From CAVSIP01 sp963728075 (GTDB lineage Bacteria; Actinomycetota; Actinomycetes; JAFAQI01; DASSKL01), in the NCBI GenBank assembly GCA_963728075.1, contig CAVSIP010000001.1, positions 186,001 through 250,000 of the forward strand: a stretch of 64,000 bases of DNA, read 5' to 3'. Shown here one piece after another: positions 51,398-58,703 of the stretch. Both the position numbers and the translations under genes were made by a program. A model generated the notes under the pieces. The model made no database searches. It had not been told where the DNA came from and worked only from the letters and a program-made list of their open reading frames with translations. The first letter of the stretch is position 1, and every line of letters starts with the position of its first letter.

Positions 51398-52501
51398 GGG
51401 TGACCGGCGCCGTACCGGTCGACGAGGTGCGCGCGACCGCGTACACGATCCCCACCGAGCAGCCGGAGTCCGACGGCACGCTGGAGTGGGACAGCCACAC
51501 GATCCTCCTCGTCGAGGCGCGGGCCGGCAGCCGTACGGGCATCGGCTACACCTACACCCAGGCCGGTGCGGGCGACGTCGTCAACGGCAAGCTCGCCGGT
51601 GTCGTCGAGGGCAAGGACGCCCTGGGTGTCGGTGCGCTGTGGGCGTCGATGTGGCACGAGGTGCGCAACTACGGCCAGACGGGTCTCGCCGCGACGGCGA
51701 TCTCAGCGGTCGACATCGCCCTGTGGGACCTCAAGGCCCGGCTGCTCGACCTGCCCCTGACCGTCGCGCTCGACGCCGTGCACGACTCCACCCCGATCTA
51801 CGGCAGTGGCGGGTTCTGCAACTACAGCGACTCCGAGCTCGCCCGGCAGCTCGCAGGGCTGGGTCGACGCCGGGATCCCGCGGGTGAAGATGAAGACCGG
51901 CCGGGACCCCGAGCGTGACCACGAGCGGCTGAAGGTCGCCCGCAAGGCCGTCGGTGACGACGTCGAGCTCTACGTCGACGCCAACGGCGCGTTCAGCCGC
52001 AAGCAGGCGCTGCTGTGGGCCGACGTCTACCGCGAGCACGGCGTCACGTGGTACGAGGAGCCGGTCAGCTCCGACGACCACGAGGGGCTGCGGCTGCTGC
52101 GCGACCAGGCGCCGCCGGGCATCGACATCACGGCGGGGGAGTACGGCTGGAACCTGCCGTACTTCCAGCACCTGCTCGACGACGGCTGCGTGGACTGCCT
52201 GCAGGCGGACGTCACCCGGTGCGGGGGCATCACGGGCTACCTCAAGGTCGGTGCCCTCTGCGACGCGCGCACGCTCACGCTGTCCGGCCACTGCGCCCCG
52301 CAGGTGACCGCCCACGCGAGCACGGCGGTGTGGCACATGCGCCACCTGGAGTTCTTCCACGACCACAACCGGATCGAGCGCCTGGTCTTCGACGGCTGCC
52401 TCGAGCCGGAGGAGGGCGGCGTGCTGCGGCCGGACCGCTCCCGGCCCGGGATGGGCCTGGAGGTGAAGTGGGCGGACATCGCCGGGTGGAAGGTGGAGTG
52501 A
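51394..52501 (+). pseudogene. Enolase-superfamily dehydratase/racemase gene with a +1 frameshift
   Basis: Two frames together encode a mandelate racemase/muconate-lactonizing-type enzyme of about 368 residues. The first half (51394 to about 51856) carries the capping domain and AISAVDIALWDLKARLL. After the G-run at 51856-51858 the protein continues one frame over with WVDAGIPRVKMKTGRD. There the catalytic Lys pair (KMK), metal ligands (YVDANGAF, WYEEPVSS, TAGEYGWN) and the His region (SGHCAPQVTAH) are all kept. One extra G (GGG for GG) explains the break. With all catalytic residues preserved this is either a very recent lesion or a base-call error. Overlapping the upstream dehydrogenase suggests a shared sugar-acid or hydroxyacid pathway. 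Confidence 0.85.
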
Positions 52502-52581
52502 GGCTTCACCTCGTACCACGAATGATCGGCACCTCCTGCGGGGACAACGACGGTGAGACTCGCGACGGAAGGTGACGACGC

Positions 52582-54381
52582 ATGCCACAGGTGACCGACT
52601 TCATCCTTCAGCGGCTGAAGGAGTGGGGTATCCATCGCATCTACGGGTTCCCCGGTGACGGCATCAACGGCTTCCTGGGGGCGCTCGACCGCGCTGACGG
52701 CGACCCCAAGTTCATCCAGACCCGGCACGAGGAGAACGCCGCCTTCATGGCGTGCGCCGAGGCCAAGTGGACCGGTGACCTGGGTGTCTGCATGGCCACG
52801 TCCGGGCCGGGCGCGATCCACCTGCTCAACGGGATCTACGACGCCCGGCTGGACCACCAGCCGGTCCTGGCGATCGTCGGCCAGCAGAAGCGGTACTCCG
52901 TGGGCGCCCACTACCAGCAGGAGGTCGACCTGACCTCGCTGTTCAAGGACGCGACCGAGTACGTGCACTACGTGATGGACCAGCACTCCGCGCGGCACGT
53001 CCTCGACCGGGCGATCAAGACCGCGCTGACCGAGCGTGCGCCGGTCTGCATCATCGTCCCCGACGACGTGCAGGAGATGGAGTACGCCGACCCGCCGCGC
53101 CAGCACGGCGCCGTCTTCTCCAGCGTCGGCTGGAACCGGCCGCGGATCCTCCCGCACGACGAGGACCTGAAGAAGGCCGCCGACGTGCTCAACGCCGGCG
53201 AGAAGGTGGCGATCCTCATCGGCCAGGGTGCCCAGGGCGCCGGCAAGGAGGTCGTCGAGGTCGCCGACCTGCTCGGCGCCGGCGTGGCCAAGGCCCTGCT
53301 CGGCAAGGACGCCGTACCCGACACGTTGCCGTTCGTGACCGGCTCCCTCGGGCTGCTGGGCACCGAGGCCAGCCACAAGATGATTATGAACTGCGACACG
53401 CTGTTCATGATCGGGACGAGCTTCCCGTACACCGAGTGGCTGCCCGAGGAGGGCGCGGCGAAGTGCGTCGAGATCGACATCGACGGCCGGATGATCGGCA
53501 TCCGCTACCCGGTGGACGCCCCGCTCGTCGGTGACGCCAAGGAGACGCTCACCGCGCTCATGCCGTACCTGAAGCGCAAGGAGGACCGCTCCTGGCAGGA
53601 GATGATCATCGCCGAGGTCGCCACCCACTGGCGGGTGCAGGACGACAAGGCGGCCATCTCCGGCGACCCGATGAACCCCCAGCTCGTCGCGCACGAGCTG
53701 TCGCCGCGGCTGCCCGACTACGCCATCGTCAGCGCCGACTCCGGCTCCTCGACGACCTGGTACGCGCGGCACCTGAAGTTCCGCGAGGGCATGCGGGGGT
53801 CGCTGTCCGGGACGCTGGCGACGATGGGTCCGGGCGTGCCGTACGCCATCGCGGCCAAGTTCGCCTACCCGGACCGCCCGTCGATCGCGTTCGTCGGTGA
53901 CGGCGCGTTCCAGATGCTCGGCATGAACGAGCTGCTCACCGTGCAGCGGTACTGGCAGACGTGGGACAACCCGACGCTCATCTTCGCGGTGTTCGTCAAC
54001 CGCGACCTCAACCAGGTGTCGTACGAGCAGCGGGTGCTCGCCGCCGACCGCAAGTTCTACGGCTCGCAGTCGGTGCCGTACCTGCCGGCCGCGGAGTTCG
54101 CCAAGATGCTCGGCTTCGAGGGCATCCGCGTAGACAACCCGAAGGACATGGGCCACGCCTGGGACGACGCGCTCGCCGCGAAGAAGCCGGTGGTCCTCGA
54201 GTGCATCGTCGACCCGACGATCCCGCCGCTGCCGCCGCACGTGAAGCCGTCGCAGATGAAGAAGACCGTGACGTCGTTCCTCAAGGGCGACCCGGAGGCC
54301 TACGACATCGCGGAGAAGGGCTTCAAGGCGAAGATGACCGAGCTCGTCGAGCACATCCCCGGCCGCGAGAAGAGCAAGTAG
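52582..54381 (+). CDS. Thiamine-pyrophosphate enzyme, PoxB/acetolactate-synthase-like
   Basis: 599 residues. An N-terminal pyrimidine-binding domain has the catalytic Glu region (TRHEENAAFMACAEA), then a central domain and a C-terminal PP domain with GDGAFQMLGMNELL and the Asn of NRDLNQV completing the TPP-Mg motif. It resembles pyruvate oxidase/dehydrogenase (quinone) and acetolactate synthase relatives. A C-terminal extension (KKTVTSFLKGDPEAYDIAEKG) resembles that of PoxB-type proteins. The exact reaction is uncertain. The ATG has GGAAGG upstream. It lies 80 nt after the enolase-type gene and may share its transcript. Confidence 0.88.
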   Translation: MPQVTDFILQRLKEWGIHRIYGFPGDGINGFLGALDRADGDPKFIQTRHEENAAFMACAEAKWTGDLGVCMATSGPGAIHLLNGIYDARLDHQPVLAIVGQQKRYSVGAHYQQEVDLTSLFKDATEYVHYVMDQHSARHVLDRAIKTALTERAPVCIIVPDDVQEMEYADPPRQHGAVFSSVGWNRPRILPHDEDLKKAADVLNAGEKVAILIGQGAQGAGKEVVEVADLLGAGVAKALLGKDAVPDTLPFVTGSLGLLGTEASHKMIMNCDTLFMIGTSFPYTEWLPEEGAAKCVEIDIDGRMIGIRYPVDAPLVGDAKETLTALMPYLKRKEDRSWQEMIIAEVATHWRVQDDKAAISGDPMNPQLVAHELSPRLPDYAIVSADSGSSTTWYARHLKFREGMRGSLSGTLATMGPGVPYAIAAKFAYPDRPSIAFVGDGAFQMLGMNELLTVQRYWQTWDNPTLIFAVFVNRDLNQVSYEQRVLAADRKFYGSQSVPYLPAAEFAKMLGFEGIRVDNPKDMGHAWDDALAAKKPVVLECIVDPTIPPLPPHVKPSQMKKTVTSFLKGDPEAYDIAEKGFKAKMTELVEHIPGREKSK

Positions 54382-54394
54382 GCCCAGACGGTGG

Positions 54395-54426
54395 ACGCCC
54401 CACCGGCCGTGCAGCCGGCGGGGCGT
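54395..54426 (+). terminator. Hairpin terminator after the TPP enzyme
   Basis: ACGCCCC...GGGGCGT with an inner CCGGC/GCCGG, broken by one mismatch, followed by TCGTCGT. It sits between convergent genes and could serve both strands. Confidence 0.7.
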
Positions 54427-54441
54427 TCGTCGTACCGGGGG

Positions 54442-54612
54442 TCAGGGCGTGTGGCGGCGGTGACGGCAGGCCGTGATCTCGACGCGCCTGCCCTCGTGCT
54501 CGTAGACGTACGTACCGGTCTTGGCCACGATGTCGTGGCTGCAGTTGGGGCAGATCCGCGAGATGCGCTGCCCCTTCTCGGCGGCGTAGATCTGCTCGTC
54601 CGTGCTGGCCAT
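54442..54612 (-). CDS. Small zinc-ribbon-like hypothetical protein
   Basis: 56 residues. MASTDEQIYAAEKGQRISR leads to CPNC, then KTGTYVYEHEGRRVEITACRHRRH. One CxxC plus a later Cys/His group suggests a metal-binding fold. A TACAAC element 7 nt upstream is a possible -10 for a leaderless start. Function unknown. Confidence 0.6.
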   Translation of the reverse strand: MASTDEQIYAAEKGQRISRICPNCSHDIVAKTGTYVYEHEGRRVEITACRHRRHTP

Positions 54613-54641
54613 GCCCGCGGTTGTACCCCTGGCCGGCGGCC

Positions 54642-55241
54642 CTAGGCGTCCAGGGTCAGGTCGGCCAGCAGCGACAGCCGCGTCTCGCCGGCGATCGGGA
54701 CCTCGTCGGCGTACTCCGCGTGGTCCACCACCAGCGTGGCGGGCAGGTCCGGGTTGCGGAACGCGTCGCGCGCCTCGTCGTCGAACCGGAACCGGACGAA
54801 GTGCACGGAGTAGGTGCGCTCGGACGGTCCGTCCTCGTCGGGGCCTGGCAGCTCGTACCCCTCGGCGGTGTGACCGTCCACCTCGATGCGCAGGCGGTGC
54901 TGCACGCCGGTGAGCCGGGACAGCTCCGAGCGGACGGTCTGGACGTCGTCGAGCTCGACGAAGAGGGTGGCGCACAGCTCGTGGCTGTTCGGGAGCAGCC
55001 GCGAGTACGCGGTGATCTCGTGCTGCACCTCCGCCTCGTCGGTGATGCCCTCCGCGTACACCATCTCCTGGACCTGGTAGGCGAGGGTGTCGGCGTTCTC
55101 GAACTCGCAGACCAGCTGGTCGCCGAGGCGCAGGCGGCGCGTCCGGCGCAGCGACATGGCCCGGCCGCGGGCCTCCTCGCGGCCGGCCAGGTACGCGGAG
55201 CGGTCGGTGGTCACCGCCTCGCGCGTGATCGTCTGGGGCAT
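54642..55241 (-). CDS. DUF3501 family protein
   Basis: 199 residues starting MPQTITREAVTTDRSAYLAG, preceded by an excellent AGGAGG site 8 nt upstream. Soluble alpha/beta protein with conserved SLRRTRRLRLGDQLVCEFEN, LLPNSHELCATLFVEL and YSVHFVRFRFDDEARDAF. DUF3501 proteins repeatedly occur beside rubrerythrin and Fur/PerR genes; their biochemical role is unknown. It is the last gene of the perR-rbr-DUF3501 cluster. Confidence 0.85.
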   Translation of the reverse strand: MPQTITREAVTTDRSAYLAGREEARGRAMSLRRTRRLRLGDQLVCEFENADTLAYQVQEMVYAEGITDEAEVQHEITAYSRLLPNSHELCATLFVELDDVQTVRSELSRLTGVQHRLRIEVDGHTAEGYELPGPDEDGPSERTYSVHFVRFRFDDEARDAFRNPDLPATLVVDHAEYADEVPIAGETRLSLLADLTLDA

Positions 55242-55255
55242 GGTGTCCCTCCTGG

Positions 55256-55297
55256 CGTGTGACGCCTTGCCGGTCGGGGCCGGCAAGGCGTCACACG
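55256..55297 (-). promoter_or_regulatory. Perfect 18-bp hairpin between rubrerythrin and DUF3501
   Basis: CGTGTGACGCCTTGCCGG is followed, after a 6-nt loop, by its exact reverse complement. It fills half of the 81-bp gap and ends 14 nt before the DUF3501 start codon, next to its AGGAGG site. It could act as an intercistronic attenuator, a processing site or a terminator. Confidence 0.7.
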
Positions 55298-55322
55298 CGG
55301 CGTCAGGGTGCTGCCGGGAGGA

Positions 55323-55766
55323 TCAGGCGTTCGCCTTGATCTCGCCGGCGCGCAGGCGGTCGAGGGCCTTCTGGAACCGGCCGGCGTGGGTCTTCTCCGC
55401 GCGGGCCAGGGTGGAGAACCAGTCGGCGATCTCGTCGAAGCCCTCCTCCCGGGCGGTCTTCGCGAAGCCGGGGTACATCGCGGTGAACTCGTAGGTCTCA
55501 CCGGCGACGGCGGACGCGAGGTTGGCGTCGGTGTCGCCGATGGGCTCGTCGGTCGCCGGGTCGGCGGCCTCGACGAGGTGGTCGAGGTGGCCGAACGCGT
55601 GGCCGGTCTCGCCCTTGGCGGTGTCCTCGAAGAGGTCCTTGATCTCGCCGTAGCCCTCGAGCTCGGCCTTGCGGGCGAAGTACAGGTACCGGCGGTTCGC
55701 CATGCTCTCGCCGGCGAACGCCTCCTTCAGGGCCTCGTGGGTCTTGGTGCCCTTGAGCGTCGCCAT
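55323..55766 (-). CDS. Rubrerythrin (diiron, no rubredoxin domain)
   Basis: 147 residues. A four-helix ferritin-like fold with diiron ligands: Glu of AFAGESMANRRYLYFA, the ETGHAFGHLDH helix, Glu of AGETYEF and the ExxH of RAEKTHAGRF. The C-terminal rubredoxin domain of classical rubrerythrins is absent, as in many actinobacterial forms. It probably reduces hydrogen peroxide. I chose the second ATG because the GAGGAG site is too close to the first. Its start overlaps the perR-like stop. Confidence 0.92.
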   Translation of the reverse strand: MATLKGTKTHEALKEAFAGESMANRRYLYFARKAELEGYGEIKDLFEDTAKGETGHAFGHLDHLVEAADPATDEPIGDTDANLASAVAGETYEFTAMYPGFAKTAREEGFDEIADWFSTLARAEKTHAGRFQKALDRLRAGEIKANA

Positions 55767-56185
55767 CATTGCTCCTCTCGGTGGGTGGTGGTGCTGCAGT
55801 CTGGACACCGGCCACGGAACTGCAGGTCGTAGCCGGTCACGGTGAAGCCCGTCGCATCGGCCAGTCGGCCGAGGGCCTCCCGCGGCAGAGGGGAGTGCAC
55901 GTCGATCGCGCGGCCGCAGGCGTCGCACACCAGGTGGTCGTGCCGGTCGACGTTGCCGTCGTACCGGGCGCTCGCGCCGTCGCCCAGCGACAGCTCGAGG
56001 GCCTGGCCGCTCTCGACGAGGAGCGAGAGCGTGCGGTAGACCGTCGCCGCCCCGATGCCGGGCAGCTGCGCCCGGACGCGCTCGAAGACCTCGGCGGCCG
56101 TCGGATGGTCGTGGGAGGCGGCGAGCACGTCGAGGACGGCACGCCGTTGCGGCGTCAGCCGTACCTCGCGGACGAGCTCGCTCAC
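55766..56185 (-). CDS. Fur-family regulator, PerR-like
   Basis: 139 residues. A winged helix (LTPQRRAVLDVLAASHDHPTAAEVFERV... GAATVYRTLSLLVESG) and dimerisation domain with structural zinc pairs CDACG and CPDC. Metal-site residues match PerR rather than Fur: His of DHPTA, Asp of ARYD, two His of DRHDH, and Asp rather than Glu in GRAIDVHSP. In Bacillus PerR that Asp favours peroxide sensing. It leads an operon with rubrerythrin and DUF3501. A Fur-type palindrome overlies its own promoter. GTG start with GGAGG upstream. Confidence 0.9.
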   Translation of the reverse strand: MSELVREVRLTPQRRAVLDVLAASHDHPTAAEVFERVRAQLPGIGAATVYRTLSLLVESGQALELSLGDGASARYDGNVDRHDHLVCDACGRAIDVHSPLPREALGRLADATGFTVTGYDLQFRGRCPDCSTTTHREEQ

Positions 56186-56205
56186 GCTGCCTCCGGACCA
56201 GGGGT

Positions 56206-56225
56206 TGAGAATCGTTCTCATTATG
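56206..56225 (-). promoter_or_regulatory. Fur/PerR-type box over the -10 of the perR-rbr-DUF3501 operon
   Basis: TGAGAA-N3-TTCTCA (56206-56220) is a symmetric site with perfect 6-bp arms. The adjacent CATAAT (56220-56225, complement) is a good -10, so the transcription start falls inside the palindrome. Binding by the Fur-family protein would close its own promoter. Confidence 0.72.
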
Positions 56226-56272
56226 GCCCGTGCCCGCGCGGCCCGGCAAGCGGGCCCCGGTACGATCGCCCC

Positions 56273-56707
56273 GTGCCAGTACCACCCGACTCCCCGGCCG
56301 ACGAGGGTCGCCTCGTCCTCGTCTACAGCAGCAACCCGACCGTCCGCGAGCGGGTCCGGCTGGCGCTGGGCCGCCGCCCGGCGCCGGGCCTGACCTTGAC
56401 GTACGTGGAGGCGGAGACCGCGGACGAGGTCATCGCCGCCTGCGAACGTGGTGGCGTGGAGGTGGCCATCCTCGACGGGGAGGCCGCGCCGACCGGTGGG
56501 CTGGGGCTGTGCCGCCAGCTCAAGGCCGAGCTGCTCGTCGCGCCGCTCACGCTGGTGCTCATCGGCCGGCGCGACGACGCGTGGCTCGCCACCTGGTCCG
56601 GCGCGGACTCCGTCGTCGCGCACCCGATCGACGCGCTGCGCCTCGCCGAGGCGGTCACGGACCTTTTCCTCGGCGTGGGCGGCGCGCAGCCGGCCCAGCC
56701 GGTCTGA
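56273..56707 (+). CDS. Receiver-domain-like protein
   Basis: 144 residues from a GTG 6 nt after TACGAT (56261-56266), probably leaderless. The fold is CheY-like: LVLVYSSNPTVRERVRLAL, the central strand VEVAILDGEAAPTGG whose Asp could be the phospho-acceptor, LTLVLIGRRDD and ADSVVAHPIDALRLAEAV. The usual acidic pair near the N-terminus is missing, so phosphorylation is doubtful. No output domain or histidine kinase is nearby. Similar proteins sit near trpD and cox genes in other actinobacteria. Confidence 0.75.
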   Translation: MPVPPDSPADEGRLVLVYSSNPTVRERVRLALGRRPAPGLTLTYVEAETADEVIAACERGGVEVAILDGEAAPTGGLGLCRQLKAELLVAPLTLVLIGRRDDAWLATWSGADSVVAHPIDALRLAEAVTDLFLGVGGAQPAQPV

Positions 56708-56717
56708 CGGGGCCACG

Positions 56718-56978
56718 GTGGGCGTCGGGGCGTGGTGCGGCCAGTGCGGCGAGTCGTTCCGGCTGGTCGAGCTGGTCGAGGACGGGCGGGCGATGCACTG
56801 CCCGCGGTGCGGCGTGGATCTCGCCCCCGGGTACGGCGCGCCCGCGGGTGGCGCGGTGAACGAGGTGCTCGCCGCCGCGGACACGCTGCTGCGTGCGCTG
56901 GACCGGCTCGGTGACATGGCGCCCCACCTGCACGTCGACCGCCGTCGGCTCGCCGGTGAGCTCGAGCGCGAGGGCTGA
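56718..56978 (+). CDS. Zinc-ribbon hypothetical protein
   Basis: 86 residues, starting 10 nt after the previous stop. Two CxxC pairs (WCGQCGESF and HCPRCGVDL) form a probable zinc ribbon; the C-terminal half is helical (VNEVLAAADTLLRALDRLG). The start is uncertain. No known function; it is in line with the receiver-like gene and trpD. Confidence 0.6.
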   Translation: MGVGAWCGQCGESFRLVELVEDGRAMHCPRCGVDLAPGYGAPAGGAVNEVLAAADTLLRALDRLGDMAPHLHVDRRRLAGELEREG

Positions 56979-56985
56979 CGGAGCC

Positions 56986-58038
56986 GTGCCCGACCGGAGC
57001 TGGCCGGGGCTGCTGGGCGCGCTGCTCGCCGGCCAGGCGCTGTCCGGCGACGACTGCCGCTGGGCCATGGGCCAGATCATGGACGGCGAGGCCACGCCGG
57101 CGCAGGTCGCCGGGTTCGCGGTGGCGCTGCGCGCCAAGGGGGAGACGCCGGAGGAGATGACCGGCCTCGTCGACGCCATGCTCGAGCGCGCGGAGCGGAT
57201 GACGGTGCCCGGTCCGGTGGTCGACACCTGCGGCACCGGTGGCGACCGCGCGCACACCGTGAACATCTCCACCATGGCAGCGGTCGTCGCCCGCGGCGCC
57301 GGCGCCACCGTGGTCAAGCACGGCAACCGGGCGGCGTCGTCGGCGAGCGGATCCGCCGACGTGCTCGAGGCGCTCGGCGTGGTCGTCGACCTGCCGCCGG
57401 ACGAGGTCGCCCGGTGCGTCGCCGAGGCGGGGATCGGCTTCTGCTTCGCCCCGGTGTTCCACCCCGCCCTGCGGCACGCGGCCGTGGCGCGCCGCGACCT
57501 CGGGGTGGGCACGGTGTTCAACTTCCTCGGCCCGCTGACGAACCCCTCGCTGCCGGCGGCGCAGGCGGTCGGGGTCGCCGACGCCCGGATGGCCGCCGTC
57601 ATGGCCGGTGTGCTCGCCCGCCGCGGGATCTCGGCGCTCGTGTTCCGCGGCGAGGACGGGCTCGACGAGCTGACCCCGACGGCCGTGTCCCGGGTCTGGC
57701 TGGTCCACGACGGTCGGGTCACCGAGCAGGCCTTCGACCCGACCGACGTCGGCGTGGCCCGCGCGCCGGCCGATGCGCTGCGGGGCGGTGACGCCGCCGA
57801 CAACGCGGACGTGGTGCGGGCCGTGGTCGGAGGCGAGCGGGGACCCGTACGCGACGCGGTGGTGCTCAACGCGGCGGCGGCGCTGCTGGCGCTCGACGGG
57901 GTGCGCGACACCCCGCTGGCCGCACAGCTTCGCCCGGCGATGGACCGGGCCGAGGCCGCGATCGACAGCGGCGCCGCCGAGGCGGCGCTGGCGGGCTGGG
58001 TCGCCGCCAGCCGGGCCGCTGCGGACCAGCCGTCCTAG
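56986..58038 (+). CDS. trpD: Anthranilate phosphoribosyltransferase
   Basis: 350 residues. Catalyses phosphoribosyl transfer to anthranilate in tryptophan synthesis. PRPP-binding DTCGTGGDRAHTVNIST, the KHGNRAASSASGSADVLEALG anthranilate/PRPP loop and metal-binding GEDGLDEL are intact. The GTG at 56986 has GGAG upstream; an earlier in-frame start would overlap the preceding gene. No other trp gene is in the window. Its TAG stop overlaps the convergent Lrp-type gene by 4 bp. Confidence 0.96.
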   Translation: MPDRSWPGLLGALLAGQALSGDDCRWAMGQIMDGEATPAQVAGFAVALRAKGETPEEMTGLVDAMLERAERMTVPGPVVDTCGTGGDRAHTVNISTMAAVVARGAGATVVKHGNRAASSASGSADVLEALGVVVDLPPDEVARCVAEAGIGFCFAPVFHPALRHAAVARRDLGVGTVFNFLGPLTNPSLPAAQAVGVADARMAAVMAGVLARRGISALVFRGEDGLDELTPTAVSRVWLVHDGRVTEQAFDPTDVGVARAPADALRGGDAADNADVVRAVVGGERGPVRDAVVLNAAAALLALDGVRDTPLAAQLRPAMDRAEAAIDSGAAEAALAGWVAASRAAADQPS

Positions 58039-58322
58039 TCGGCGTCGTCGAAGCCGAGGGCGAAGGCGGCTTCGAGGTCGTGGCGGCTGTAGGACCGGAA
58101 GGCGATGTGGGTCTCGGTCGTGAGCACGCCCGGCACCTTGTTCAGCCGGTCGGCGATCGCGTCGGCGAGGTCCTCGTGCCCGCGGACGCGGACGATCGCG
58201 ATCAGGTCCACGTCACCGGTGACCGAGTACACCTCGCTCACCGACGGCAGGTCCGCGATCGCCTCCGCGACCTCGGGGATGCGGTCGACCGCCGCCTTGA
58301 CGAGCACGATCGCGGTGATCAC
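58035..58322 (-). CDS. Stand-alone Lrp/AsnC ligand-binding (RAM) domain
   Basis: 95 residues: ITAIVLVKAAVDRIPEVAEAI, GDVDLIAIVRVRGHEDLADAI, GVLTTETHIAFRSYSR. This is the RAM domain of Lrp/AsnC regulators without the helix-turn-helix. Such short proteins bind amino acids and may modulate full-length Lrp partners. The GTG has a GGAGAG site. It lies next to trpD in many actinobacteria, so an amino-acid sensing role is plausible. Confidence 0.88.
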   Translation of the reverse strand: MITAIVLVKAAVDRIPEVAEAIADLPSVSEVYSVTGDVDLIAIVRVRGHEDLADAIADRLNKVPGVLTTETHIAFRSYSRHDLEAAFALGFDDAD

Positions 58323-58332
58323 GGCACTCTCC

Positions 58333-58683
58333 TCACAGCAGCACGGAGCGGAGCTCGACGAGGTCCCGCCAGCCGGCGCGCACGCTGACCCGCCCGCGCA
58401 GCCACGCGCCGGGGAACGCCGCGGGGTTGGCGCCGATCTCCACGAGCAGGTCGCTCGTCGTGGCGAACCGCAGCTGGGCGCCGCGGGCGGCGGTCAGCGG
58501 CACCTGCTCGATGCCGGCGAGGCCCTCCGGGCCGAGGTGGCTGAACCAGGCCACGTCCAGGTCGGTCGCGGTCACGGAGGCGCTGCGCCGGGGGATGCGA
58601 CGCTGCCGGACCTCCGGGTCCAGTGCGTGCAGCGCGCGAGCGAGGTCGTGCAGCGCGGACTCGCACTCCTCGACGTTGGCCAC
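58333..58683 (-). CDS. SCP2 sterol-carrier-fold protein
   Basis: 116 residues starting ANVEECESALHDLARALHAL. The pattern of an amphipathic helix, SASVTATDLDVAWFSHL, QLRFATTSDLLVEIGANP and RGRVSVRAGWRDLVELRSV fits the small SCP2-like family, which has a hydrophobic pocket; ligand unknown. The GTG follows TACCGT (58692-58697, complement) by 8 nt. It is separated from the Lrp-type gene by 10 nt. Confidence 0.78.
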   Translation of the reverse strand: MANVEECESALHDLARALHALDPEVRQRRIPRRSASVTATDLDVAWFSHLGPEGLAGIEQVPLTAARGAQLRFATTSDLLVEIGANPAAFPGAWLRGRVSVRAGWRDLVELRSVLL

Positions 58684-58703
58684 GGGGCAGGACGGTACCC
58701 ACG

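Noticed and set aside
51850..51862. Programmed ribosomal frameshift in the enolase-type gene
   Set aside because: No slippery heptamer, no downstream pseudoknot-like structure that I can see, and the family is not known to use frameshifting. A single extra G is simpler.
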